In this document: positions 7,971 to 16,082 of the stretch, in pieces
Position numbering within the stretch: position 1 is the first letter of the stretch
Layout of the letters: every line of letters starts with the position of its first letter
NCBI RefSeq assembly: GCF_019449565.1
Contig: NZ_JAGRPM010000083.1
Coordinates: 32,890 to 96,889, forward strand
Direction: 5' to 3'
DNA length: 64,000 nucleotides
DNA from: Rhodoblastus sp.
GTDB taxonomy: Bacteria > Pseudomonadota > Alphaproteobacteria > Rhizobiales > Beijerinckiaceae
Translations under genes and position numbers: made by a program
The notes under the pieces: generated by a model
Database searches by the model: none
Told to the model about the DNA's origin: nothing
The model's input: only the letters and a program-made list of their open reading frames with translations

Positions 7971-9077
7971 TCAGCCGCGTCCGCGCGCGATCCGCTCGAT
8001 TTCGGCGCGCACAAGCCGCTCGACGACGACGGGGAGATTGTCGTCCAGCCAGGACTTGAGCATCGGGCGCAGCATTTCGCGCGCGACGCGCTCGATCATC
8101 TCGGGATCGCGCAGCAGGAGGCTTTCGGTCAGCGCCTCGAACGAAGCGCCGATCCGGGCGCCGATGGCGGGCGAGAGCAGCGGCGGCTCAGCTTCGGGAG
8201 CGGCCTGCGGCGCCATTTGGGGAACGGCGGGTGGCGGCGCCGCTTGGGGAGCAGCCGGCGGCGGCGCCGGAATACGCCTCGCCGCCAGCCGCGGCGCGTG
8301 CGATTCGGACGCCTGCGCCGCAACGGGCGAAGGGGCGGGCTCAGGCGGCGGCGCGGGTTCCGAAACGGCTTCCGCCTGCGGCGGCGTGGGCGCGCGAAGC
8401 GCCGGAGCGACCTTGAGGCGGGCTTCGGCGAGATTGGAAACGGTCGATACCGCGGCGACAGGGGCTTCCGGCGTTTCGACGGCGGGCTCTGGCGCGATCA
8501 CGGCAGCCGAATTTTTCACAGGCTCGGCCGCCATTGCTGTTTCGGCGCTCTTGATGGCCTGCGGCGACTCGACAGCCTGCGGCGCTTGAACTGCCTGCGG
8601 CGCTTGAACTGCCTGCGGCGCTTGGACAGCTTCTTCAATTCTGGCCTTCGCGACCACAGGACGCGCCTGCGGCTCTGAAGGCGCGAAATCGCGCAATTTC
8701 AGCGTCGGCGCCTTCTGCGGTTCGGATGAAGGGGAACTAGGTCCCGACGCGATCCTCGGCGCAGGCGGCTGGAAAACGGAAACCTTCGGACGCTCCTGCG
8801 TCGAGGCCGCTTCTCCGCCACGAAACAGGCGTTCCCCAAGGCCCAGAAAGGCGTCCGCGACTGAACTGGCGGGTTTCGCCGGCGCAGGCGCTGCCGGGGC
8901 CGGCGCCTCCGCGAGACGCGGCGCGGCGGCGGCGCGCGCCGAACGGCTCAACGGCAGCGCATCATCGTCGGCGATGATCCGGCGAATCGACGCCAGAATG
9001 TCGTCCATCGACGGCTCCTGTGCGGCGGGCTCGGGGTTCGGAGAACTGGAAAGAGACGGGCCGTTCGGTGCGCTCAT
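7971..9077 (-). CDS. popZ: Polar organizing protein PopZ family (DUF2497)
   Basis: Cytoplasmic scaffold that self-assembles at the cell pole and tethers centromere-binding ParB and regulators in alphaproteobacteria. The two conserved ends are present: an N-terminal helix with EPSMDDILASIRRIIADD and a C-terminal oligomerisation region (LRPMLKSWLDDNLPVVVERL...EIERIAR). Between them is a long Pro/Ala/Glu-rich disordered spacer of the kind that sets condensate properties in PopZ. At 368 aa it is roughly twice the length of Caulobacter PopZ, almost all from the spacer, which also contains an 18-bp repeat. The ATG at 9077 (preceded by AAGG) is preferred over 9095. Confidence 0.88.
   Translation of the reverse strand: MSAPNGPSLSSSPNPEPAAQEPSMDDILASIRRIIADDDALPLSRSARAAAAPRLAEAPAPAAPAPAKPASSVADAFLGLGERLFRGGEAASTQERPKVSVFQPPAPRIASGPSSPSSEPQKAPTLKLRDFAPSEPQARPVVAKARIEEAVQAPQAVQAPQAVQAPQAVESPQAIKSAETAMAAEPVKNSAAVIAPEPAVETPEAPVAAVSTVSNLAEARLKVAPALRAPTPPQAEAVSEPAPPPEPAPSPVAAQASESHAPRLAARRIPAPPPAAPQAAPPPAVPQMAPQAAPEAEPPLLSPAIGARIGASFEALTESLLLRDPEMIERVAREMLRPMLKSWLDDNLPVVVERLVRAEIERIARGRG
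8574..8632. repeat. 18-bp tandem repeat inside popZ
   Basis: Three near-identical 18-bp units encode successive six-residue A-V-Q-A-P-Q type repeats within the PopZ linker; a fourth diverged unit (ESPQAI) follows. In-frame length changes here would alter only the disordered spacer. Confidence 0.8.
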
Positions 9078-9226
9078 GGCCTTGGAAGCTCGCATGCGAA
9101 TCAGAAGAACTTTAAATTGCGCCCGCAGGCGCGGGCGCGCAAGGCAAGAGCGCCGCTTCCGCAGAAGAGCGCACCGCTTTTTTCGACGCTTGCGCGTCCC
9201 TGTTCATGTGAGGTTTGCCGACGGCC

Positions 9227-10609
9227 TTAACGGCCGTCCGGCGTATTCAGCCCGAAGAAGCGATTCTTGGTCTGGTCGTAATGGTGGTTCGGATCATAGG
9301 CGACCACGCCGAGGCCGAGATTGCGCGCCGTCAGGCGGCCAATCGCAGCCATGACCGAATAGGAGGCGACCACGCGGTCATGCTGCGCCTGAACGAGCTG
9401 CACGCGCGTGTTGAGCAAGGTCTGCTCGGCATTGAGGACATCGAGCGTGGTGCGCTGGCCGACCTTGGCCTCTTCGCGCACGCCGGTCAGCGCTATTTCA
9501 GCGGCCTTGACCGCAGCCTGGAAGGACGTGATCGCGGCGCGCGATGACTGCAGGTTGCCCCAGGCCGTCACAACGTCCGAGCGGACCTTGTAGCGCTGGG
9601 TCTCCACCGCGAGGCGGGCCTGGCTCAATTTTTCCTTGGACTGACGCACCTGGGCATATTCGGAGCCGCCCTGATAAATCGGGACGTTGAGCACACCGAC
9701 CACGGAAGCCGTGTAAATGCCGTAGCCTGGAACGCCCTGCGCATCGGTCTGGTTCTGCACCTGCGCCTGAACGCCGATCTGAGGAAGCAGCGCGCCCTCG
9801 TTGATCTTGACCTGATCTTCGGCGACGTCGACCTGGTGCAAGGCGCCGATGACCGCTGGATTTTCCGACAGGCCGGTCGCCACCGCGAGATCGAGGCTCG
9901 GCGGCAGCAATTTCTCGATCGGCTGCGCGGGCTGCAATTGTCTCGGCTCGACGCCGATGACGCGCCGATAATTGGCCATGCTGGCCTGAAGCCTGGCTTC
10001 GGCGACCGCAACGTCGGCAGTGCCGTTCGCCAGCGACGATTCGGCCTGGGCCACGTCGGTGCGGGTCACTTCGCCGACATGGAAGCGGTCCCGGGTCTGC
10101 TGGAGCTGAACCTGGAGAACCTTGACGTTATTGCGGCGCAGGCCCAGCACGGCGGTGTCGCGCAGCACGTCCATGTAAAAGGTCGCGGCGTCCCCGAGCG
10201 TCGAGATTTCGGAGCCGCGCAAGTTTTCGCGGGCGGCCAGCACGCCGGACTCGGCCTGATCCACCGAATTCGCCGTACGCATACCGTCGAACAGCGTCTG
10301 GGTCAGCGTGACGGAGCCGGTCGTCGGATCGGTGAGGTATTTCTGTTCGCGGGCAGCCGCGCCGGGCGGATTAGTGTTGCGCGTAAACTGATGTCCGATC
10401 GAGCCTTGCGCGTTCACCTTGGGCAGCCAGCCGGCCTTGGCGCCTGGCACTGTTTCATCCTGCGCGCGAACGCCCGCCCGCGCCTGATTGACGTCGGGGT
10501 TGTTCGAATAGGCGCGCGACAGCGCGCCGGACATGGATTCCGCCGCAGCCGGGCCGAGGCAGAGCGCATAGGTCGCTAGCGTCAAACCGACAATCGAGGA
10601 GCGCCGCAA
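9227..10609 (-). CDS. tolC: TolC family outer-membrane channel protein
   Basis: Trimeric outer-membrane/periplasmic duct used by type I secretion and tripartite efflux. The sequence shows the duplicated TolC outer-membrane-efflux domain: the N-terminal half with DALSRAYSNNPDVNQARAG-like helix (ALSRAYSNNPDV) and TLTQTLFDG, and the second half with NVPIYQGG and the Q-R-T-T-L-D-V-L-N-A-E-Q-T-L-L repeat hallmark. The frame is open back to 10867, but the signal peptide (RRSSIVGLTLATYALCLG...AAAES) begins at a TTG at 10609, eight bases after AGGGA, giving 460 aa, normal for the family. No membrane-fusion protein or ABC partner is adjacent, so it likely serves several exporters encoded elsewhere. 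Confidence 0.92.
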   Translation of the reverse strand: MRRSSIVGLTLATYALCLGPAAAESMSGALSRAYSNNPDVNQARAGVRAQDETVPGAKAGWLPKVNAQGSIGHQFTRNTNPPGAAAREQKYLTDPTTGSVTLTQTLFDGMRTANSVDQAESGVLAARENLRGSEISTLGDAATFYMDVLRDTAVLGLRRNNVKVLQVQLQQTRDRFHVGEVTRTDVAQAESSLANGTADVAVAEARLQASMANYRRVIGVEPRQLQPAQPIEKLLPPSLDLAVATGLSENPAVIGALHQVDVAEDQVKINEGALLPQIGVQAQVQNQTDAQGVPGYGIYTASVVGVLNVPIYQGGSEYAQVRQSKEKLSQARLAVETQRYKVRSDVVTAWGNLQSSRAAITSFQAAVKAAEIALTGVREEAKVGQRTTLDVLNAEQTLLNTRVQLVQAQHDRVVASYSVMAAIGRLTARNLGLGVVAYDPNHHYDQTKNRFFGLNTPDGR

Positions 10610-10863
10610 TTTTCTAATCCCTGTTTCACGTCCGGCGCGGAAGGCAAGACCCGACCGCAGGCGAGACGTCTGGCCAGACAATTCGGCCAAGATATTCTTA
10701 CGAAAGTTAGCGATGTGGGCTTCCGCGTCAACTGCGCGCCCGCCGAAACTTCCTGATTCCATGGGCTTGGTGAAGGAATCGGCACAAATAGTTGGACAGT
10801 GAGCCCCAAAAGCCACAGGCGCGGCTCGCCCGCCGAGAACAGGCGCGCGCCAGCGCGCGCCGC

Positions 10864-11547
10864 TCAAAACACGAATTCCGGCGGCTTTGAAAAGGCGGGA
10901 ATTGCGCCCGCGGAGGCGTCGAACAGCGCGCGCGGACTGAACGCGCCGCCGCCGCGCTTGAACAAGGTCGCCTTGCCGACTCGCGCGCCCGGGCGTTCCG
11001 AGATGATTGCGAGCAGCCGGCCGTTTTCGGTCAATTGATCGAACAGGGCGCCAAACTCGCCCTGAGTCTCGCCGTCGACGATGATGACGTCGAACGGCCC
11101 CTCGCCCGGCGCGCCGAGCGCCAGCGGCCCGACGACGGACTTGGCGTTGGTCAGGCCGAGCGTTTCAAAATTGGCCTTGGCGCGCGCGGCGAAGCTTTCG
11201 TCCACATCGAGGCTCACGACGGAGGCGACCAGCCCAGCGATCAGGGCGGCGGCATAACCGGTGGCGCCCGCGACGACGAGAACGCGCTCGCCCTCGCGCA
11301 ATTGCGCGTCCTTGAGCAGGCGCGCGAGAATCAGCGGCGCGGTCATTTCGCGCGGCGTCTGGCTGGCGAGCGGCAGGCGGGCGTCGGAATAAGCGAGGCC
11401 GGCCTGGGCCGGATCGACGAAAATCTCGCGGGGAACGGCCTTCATGCGCGCCTGAACGCCGAGATCCGGCACATCGAATGTACGAATCTGCCGCTCGACC
11501 ATGGTTTCCCGCAGCGCGGCGGAAGCCGCAAATTGCTGATTTTGCAT
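10864..11547 (-). CDS. Protein-L-isoaspartate O-methyltransferase family protein
   Basis: SAM-dependent methyltransferase of the PCMT family, annotated for repair of isoaspartyl residues. The N-terminal MVERQIRTFDV...V-P-R-E-I-F-V segment is typical, and the SAM-binding region appears as RVLVVAGATGYAAALIAGL with the acidic VVSLDVDE after it. The normal motif I reads GxGxGY; here it is G-A-T-G-Y, as in the divergent alphaproteobacterial members that lie next to tolC, so methyl transfer to isoaspartate is not certain. ATG at 11547 (after GGGCGA) is chosen over 11571 and 11598. It ends 254 bases upstream of the tolC start on the same strand and may share its transcript. Confidence 0.82.
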   Translation of the reverse strand: MQNQQFAASAALRETMVERQIRTFDVPDLGVQARMKAVPREIFVDPAQAGLAYSDARLPLASQTPREMTAPLILARLLKDAQLREGERVLVVAGATGYAAALIAGLVASVVSLDVDESFAARAKANFETLGLTNAKSVVGPLALGAPGEGPFDVIIVDGETQGEFGALFDQLTENGRLLAIISERPGARVGKATLFKRGGGAFSPRALFDASAGAIPAFSKPPEFVF

Positions 11548-11742
11548 CGCTCGCCCGTCAAAAATAGTCATGGCCGGCAAGGGCCTCGGCCCTGCCAAGC
11601 CGTCCGGGCTTTATAAGCGCCGCCCCGGCTTCTGTCCACTTCCGGCGGCGCCGCAGAAAGTCGGACGGGTTTGCCGACGTCGCGCCGGGCGCCTATCGTT
11701 AACGCCACGTATTGGAATGCGATTCGAAACAGGGAGGCCAAT

Positions 11743-12308
11743 GTGGACGACTCGCCCACCGAACATTTCGAACATGCTGAACATGCCCAGCATGTCGCCC
11801 ATTCCGGCGACCGCAGCCTGGCCATGATTTCGATCACCATCGCCGTGCTGGCGGTGCTGGCGGCGACGGTGGGAAGCCTCGAAACCATCGAGACCGCCGC
11901 GACGATCGGCGCCAAGAACCATTCCGTGCTGCTGCAAACCAAGGCGAGCGACGCCTGGGCCTTCTACCAGGCCAAGAGCATGAAGCAGAATCTCTATGCC
12001 GCCCTCGCGGAGACCGCCGGCCCGAAACGCCAGGAATTCCTGGACAAGGCGCAGCGCTATGCCGAGGAGCAGAAGGAAATCGAGGGCCAGGCCAAGGATT
12101 TGGAGCACAAGGCGGAGGCGGCCTTCGAGGGCAGCGAGGTCCATGAAAGGCGCCATCATATCCTGACGTCGCCGTCACCTTGCTCCACATCGCCATCGCT
12201 GTGGCGACCATCGCCATCATCTTGCGCGGCATGATGTGGCCCTGGCGCGCGGCGGTCGGGCTCGGCGCCGCGGGCGCAATCGCCGCCGCTTTCGCCTATT
12301 TGAGTTGA
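11743..12308 (+). pseudogene. DUF4337-like membrane protein, apparently frameshifted
   Basis: A GTG start at 11743 follows an AGGGAGG ribosome-binding site by five bases. The first frame encodes a His-rich N-terminus (EHFEHAEHAQHVAH), a transmembrane segment (MISITIAVLAVLAATVG), and the TIGAKNHSVLLQTKASDAWAFYQAK block typical of DUF4337. Near 12155-12166 this frame leaves the family pattern, while the next frame, from the codon at 12165, continues with V-A-V-T-L-L-H-I-A-I-A-V-A-T-I-A and a second membrane segment ending at a TGA at 12306-12308. A single missing base would explain it. Either the gene is broken, or this is a sequencing error; the function of the family is unknown. Confidence 0.72.
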
Positions 12309-12475
12309 AAATGGGGCGCGGCCCCCAAAAAAGTCACTATTGCCATCCATTGTAGCCGGGAACTTCATATTGAAAATGGCGGCGGGCGACTGGAATCGCC
12401 CGCCGCTCTTGTTTATGGTCGCCCCCACCCCTGATGGTCGCGGCCGACAATGTCCGCGTGACGAAAAGAGCGTTC

Positions 12476-14230
12476 ATGGCCGAAAAAATTTTCGAGCTCC
12501 ATCTGATCAAGCCCTCGCATTACGATGACGATGGTTACGTCATCCAGTGGTATCGCTCCGCCATTCCGTCCAACAGCCTTGCGGCGCTCAATGGCCTCGC
12601 GGCGGATTGCTCGCGCCGCCACGCGCTTGGCCCCGACGTGCGAATCCAGATCTTCGCGTATGACGAGACCAATGTCCGGATCGACCCCGAGAAGATCGCG
12701 CGCTCCATCGCCAAGGCGGGCCAGGGCCTTGCCTGTCTGGTCGGCGTGCAGTCGAACCAGTTTCCCCGCGCCCTTGACCTCGGGCGGCGCCTGCGCGCGG
12801 CGGGCGCGCCGACCGCCGTCGGCGGCTTCCATGTTTCCGGCTGCCTCGCCATGCTGCCGGAACTTCCGGCGGACATCCGCGAAATGCAGGCCCTCGGCGT
12901 CAGCCTGTTCGCCGGCGAGGCGGAAGGCCGGCTCGACGACGTTCTACGCGACGCGATGAACGGGACGCTGAAGCCGCTCTATAATTTCATGAACGACCTG
13001 CCGAGCGTGGAAGATACGCCGACGCCGTTGCTCCCGGCCGAGGTCGTCAGCCGCACGACCGGCGCGGTCACCAGTTTCGACGCCGGTCGCGGCTGCCCAT
13101 TCCAGTGCTCGTTCTGCACCATCATCAATGTGCAGGGCCGCAAGTCGCGCCATCGCAGCGCCGACGATGTGGAGCGGATCATCCGCGAGAACCTCGCCCA
13201 GGGCATTCACAGCTTCTTCATCACGGACGATAATTTCGCCCGCAACAAGAATTGGGAGCCGATCTTCGACCGGCTGATCGAGCTGCGGGATTCCGGGCTG
13301 AACTTCAGCTTCATCATCCAGGTGGACACGCTCTGCCACCGCATTCCCAATTTCATTCCCAAGGCGGCGCGCGCGGGCGTCAAGCGCGTGTTCATCGGCC
13401 TTGAGAACATCAATCCGGCCAATCTCGTCAGCGCCAAGAAGAAGCAGAACCGCATCGCCGAATATCGCGTGATGCTGCTCGCGTGGAAGCGCGCGGGCTG
13501 TTTCACCTATGCCGGCTATATTCTCGGCTTCCCCGCCGACACGCCAGAATCGATCCGCCGCGACATTGCGATCATCCAGCGCGAACTGCCGCTCGACATG
13601 CTGGAATTCTTCTTCCTGACGCCCCTGCCCGGCTCGGAAGACCACCAGCGCCTCGACAAGGCCGGGGTCTGGATGGACCCGGACATGAATAAATACGATC
13701 TCGAACACGCCGTCACCGCACATCCGAAGATGAGCAAGGCCGAGTGGGAAGCGATCTATCATGAAGCCTGGGAGCTATATTACTCGCCGGCCCATATGGA
13801 AACGATCATGCGGCGCGCGGCCGCCGTGGGCACCTCGCCCGGCAAGGCTTTGTTCCTGCTGATCTGGTTCTGGGCCGCCGTGCAAGTGGAAAAGGTCCAT
13901 CCGCTGCAGGGCGGCTATCTGCGCCGCCGCGTCCGCCGCGACCGCCGCCCCGGCCTGCCGCTCGAAAATCCGCTGCTGTTCTATCCGCGCGTCGTCGCGA
14001 CCCATATCGTCAACCACATCCGGGTCGGCGGGCTGGCGCTGAGATTGTGGAAGCTGCGGCGCGAGCTGCGCCATGATCCCAATGCGCGCAATTACACGGA
14101 TCTGGCGCTGACGACGCCGACCGACGCGGATCTCGACGATCTGGAAATGTTCAACAACAGCGACTCGTCGCGCGCCGCCGGCGACAAGGCCAAGGCGAAC
14201 GCCGCCAAGCATCACGTCGCCGCCGAATAG
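12476..14230 (+). CDS. Cobalamin-binding-domain radical SAM protein, function unknown
   Basis: Probable class B radical SAM enzyme. An N-terminal B12-binding-like Rossmann domain (to about residue 160, with VGVQSNQFPRA and AVGGFHVSG) is followed by the radical SAM core with C207-P-F-Q-C211-S-F-C214 for the 4Fe-4S cluster, and a C-terminal helical region with two hydrophobic stretches and many arginines. The ATG at 12476 (after AAAAGAG) is preferred to 12434. The gene is monocistronic, closed by a strong terminator. Members of this superfamily methylate or rearrange unreactive carbons, but I do not recognise the subfamily; it does not look like HpnP (hopanoid C-2 methylase), whose N-terminus differs. 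Confidence 0.85.
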   Translation: MAEKIFELHLIKPSHYDDDGYVIQWYRSAIPSNSLAALNGLAADCSRRHALGPDVRIQIFAYDETNVRIDPEKIARSIAKAGQGLACLVGVQSNQFPRALDLGRRLRAAGAPTAVGGFHVSGCLAMLPELPADIREMQALGVSLFAGEAEGRLDDVLRDAMNGTLKPLYNFMNDLPSVEDTPTPLLPAEVVSRTTGAVTSFDAGRGCPFQCSFCTIINVQGRKSRHRSADDVERIIRENLAQGIHSFFITDDNFARNKNWEPIFDRLIELRDSGLNFSFIIQVDTLCHRIPNFIPKAARAGVKRVFIGLENINPANLVSAKKKQNRIAEYRVMLLAWKRAGCFTYAGYILGFPADTPESIRRDIAIIQRELPLDMLEFFFLTPLPGSEDHQRLDKAGVWMDPDMNKYDLEHAVTAHPKMSKAEWEAIYHEAWELYYSPAHMETIMRRAAAVGTSPGKALFLLIWFWAAVQVEKVHPLQGGYLRRRVRRDRRPGLPLENPLLFYPRVVATHIVNHIRVGGLALRLWKLRRELRHDPNARNYTDLALTTPTDADLDDLEMFNNSDSSRAAGDKAKANAAKHHVAAE

Positions 14231-14250
14231 GCGACGCCTCTTTCCAATGA

Positions 14251-14278
14251 AAAAGCCCCGGCGAAAACCGGGGCTTTT
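14251..14278. terminator. Bidirectional rho-independent terminator
   Basis: Perfect 11-bp stem (14251-14261 with 14268-14278, loop cgaaaa) with A's on the left flank and T's on the right, so it can stop transcription from both the radical SAM gene and the convergent cysteine-module gene. Confidence 0.92.
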
Positions 14279-14287
14279 GTATTTCGC

Positions 14288-14782
14288 TCAGCTCTTCAGC
14301 TTGGCGTTGCACTGGCTGTAATAGCCGCCGCCCTTCTGGATCCATTTCAGGCCGCCATTGCCGCCCGTGGCCTTGTTGGCCTTATACTGGTCGAGGCAGG
14401 TGTGCATGATCGCCTTGCCGGCCGTTTCGCTCTTGTAGGTCGGGCTGACCGCGGTCGGGAAGACAGCGGGGCCGGTATCGGACGGAGCGGCAGGCTTGGC
14501 CGCGGCGGCGGGCTTGGCCGGAGCGGCCGGCGCTGGTTTGGCTGGAGCGGCGGTCGTGGCCGGGGCCGCAGGCGCGGCGGGAGCGGCGGCGGGCTCAGCC
14601 TTCAACTCGGCGCGGCATTTCGAGGAAAATTGCAGATAGGTCAGGCCGCCGGTGGTGTTGGCGGTCTTGGCCGCCTGCCACTTGTCGGCGCATTGCTTCA
14701 TCGCGGATTCTTCGGCGTGGGCGGTCCCTAAACCGATAAGCGCCACGGCGCCGGCGAGCATGAGGGCGGAACGGATGGACAT
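14288..14782 (-). CDS. Secreted protein with two cysteine-pair modules
   Basis: Unrecognised 164-aa exported protein. The ATG at 14782 follows GGGGAG and starts a good signal peptide (MSIRSALMLAGAVALIGLGTAHA). The mature chain has two homologous modules, each with a cysteine pair: C-A-D-K-W-Q-A-A-K-...G-G-L-T-Y-L-Q-F...C-R-A-E-L, and C-L-D-Q-Y-K-A-N-K-...G-G-L-K-W-I-Q-K...C-N-A-K-L. They are joined by about 50 residues of Ala/Pro/Lys-rich linker. The pattern C-x3-[WY]-x2-...GGL-x-[YW]-[LI]-Q is reminiscent of PsiF-like small periplasmic proteins, but that is only a suggestion. Likely a disulphide-bonded, possibly cell-wall-spanning protein. Confidence 0.75.
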   Translation of the reverse strand: MSIRSALMLAGAVALIGLGTAHAEESAMKQCADKWQAAKTANTTGGLTYLQFSSKCRAELKAEPAAAPAAPAAPATTAAPAKPAPAAPAKPAAAAKPAAPSDTGPAVFPTAVSPTYKSETAGKAIMHTCLDQYKANKATGGNGGLKWIQKGGGYYSQCNAKLKS

Positions 14783-14968
14783 GGAGGGCTCCCCAGAAAA
14801 CCGGCCCCCGCAAAAAAAACGGCGCCGGATTAAGGCCAAGCTTTCGGATTTTTTTGTTCCCGTCAATGCGGCGCATTCACAAAACGCCGTGAAGACGCGG
14901 GTCTGGAAAACCTGCGAAAGCTTGCCTTTGATAGCGAAGCGCGGCTGAACGGGCGCTGAACGGCGCTT

Positions 14969-14998
14969 CAAACGAAAACCGGGGCTCGAAGCCCCGGT
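14969..14998 (-). terminator. Rho-independent terminator of the coaD-ppiA-ppiB operon
   Basis: Nine-base-pair stem (14978-14986 with 14990-14998, loop cga) followed on the minus strand by TTTTCGTTT, 28 bases after the stop of the cyclophilin gene at 15026. Confidence 0.88.
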
Positions 14999-15025
14999 GA
15001 AGTCCTTTGCTTAGCTGATTTTGGC

Positions 15026-15481
15026 TCAGCTAATTTTGGCGGAGACGATCTTGTCGGGATCGCGCACCGGCTCGCCGCGCTTGATCTTGTCGACATTTTC
15101 CATGCCCGAAATCACCTCGCCCCAAACCGTATATTGCTTGTCGAGGAAGCGGGCGTCGTCGAAGCAGATGAAGAACTGCGAATTTGCCGAATCGGGACTG
15201 GCCGCGCGGGCCATCGACGCCGTGCCGCGCACATGCGGCGCGGCGTTGAATTCGGCCTTCAGGTTCGGATATTTCGAGCCGCCTGTGCCGGTCCCGTGGG
15301 GGCAGCCGGTCTGGGCCATGAAGCCTTCGATCACGCGGTGAAAGACGACGCCGTCATAGAAGCCTTCGCCGACCAGCTTCTTGATATGGGCGACGTGACC
15401 GGGCGCGAGATCGGGGCGCATGCGGATCACCACCTCGCCCTTGGTGGTTTCCAGCGTCAGTAGATTGCCTTCATCGGACAT
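15026..15481 (-). CDS. ppiB: Cytoplasmic cyclophilin-type peptidyl-prolyl cis-trans isomerase
   Basis: Cyclophilin that speeds proline isomerisation during folding. At 151 aa with no signal peptide it should be cytoplasmic. The cyclophilin core is present: F-H-R-V-I-E-G-F-M-A-Q-T-G, the G-T-G-T-G-G loop, M-A-R-A and N-S-Q-F-F-I-C-F, then Y-T-V-W-G-E-V. It is the last gene of coaD-ppiA-ppiB on the minus strand and a close paralogue of the gene just upstream, with long matching stretches, which points to a tandem duplication in which only one copy kept an export signal. Confidence 0.93.
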   Translation of the reverse strand: MSDEGNLLTLETTKGEVVIRMRPDLAPGHVAHIKKLVGEGFYDGVVFHRVIEGFMAQTGCPHGTGTGGSKYPNLKAEFNAAPHVRGTASMARAASPDSANSQFFICFDDARFLDKQYTVWGEVISGMENVDKIKRGEPVRDPDKIVSAKIS

Positions 15482-15511
15482 GGGATTTTCCTGCCTCTGT
15501 GGAGAATTAAG

Positions 15512-16072
15512 TTATTTCGCGTCCGCGCCGAGCTTCATGCTGATGATCTTGTCCGGATTGACCGGCGGTTCGCCGCGTTTGATCTTGTCGACATGGTCCA
15601 TGCCGGAAATCACCTCGCCCCAGACGGTATATTGGCCATCAAGGAAGGGCGAAGGCGCAAAACAGATGAAGAATTGCGAATTGGCGGAATTGGGCGAGGA
15701 CGACCGCGCCATGCCGAGCGTGCCGCGCCCGAAGGGCGCCTTGGAGAATTCGGCGGGAATGTTCGGCAGGTCGGAGCCGCCCGTGCCGGTGCCCGTCGGG
15801 TCGCCGGTCTGGGCCATGAAGCCTTCGATGACGCGATGGAAGACGATGCCGTCATAGAAGCCGCGCTTCACCAGGGTCTTGATCTGCTCGACATGTTTCG
15901 GCGCGAGATCGGGACGCATGCGGATGACGACCGGGCCGTCCTTGAGCTGCATGGTGAGCAGGTTGGACGGGTCTTCGGCGCCGAACGCGGCTCCGCTCGC
16001 GACGACCGCGCCAAGCGAGAGGATGGCGCCAAATTGGCGACGGTTGAGACGCCGCGCGGAAATATCGGTCAT
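15512..16072 (-). CDS. ppiA: Exported cyclophilin-type peptidyl-prolyl isomerase
   Basis: 186-aa cyclophilin with an N-terminal export signal: two arginine pairs (RRLNRRQFG) before a hydrophobic stretch and an AFGA cleavage region. The RR-x-F arrangement suggests Tat rather than Sec export, but it is not a perfect Tat motif. The catalytic core matches its neighbour: F-H-R-V-I-E-G-F-M-A-Q-T-G, G-T-G-T-G-G-S and N-S-Q-F-F-I-C-F. It sits between coaD (10-base gap) and the cytoplasmic paralogue (30-base gap) in one operon, and would act on periplasmic or outer-membrane proteins. Confidence 0.92.
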   Translation of the reverse strand: MTDISARRLNRRQFGAILSLGAVVASGAAFGAEDPSNLLTMQLKDGPVVIRMRPDLAPKHVEQIKTLVKRGFYDGIVFHRVIEGFMAQTGDPTGTGTGGSDLPNIPAEFSKAPFGRGTLGMARSSSPNSANSQFFICFAPSPFLDGQYTVWGEVISGMDHVDKIKRGEPPVNPDKIISMKLGADAK

Positions 16073-16082
16073 GCTTGCTCCA

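Noticed and set aside
8574..8632. Regular short repeats that could suggest a CRISPR array
   Set aside because: Units are 18 bp, contiguous, without spacers, and in frame inside popZ.
12434..12475. Upstream ATG for the radical SAM gene
   Set aside because: No ribosome-binding site precedes 12434, while 12476 has a purine-rich tract and begins the conserved N-terminus.
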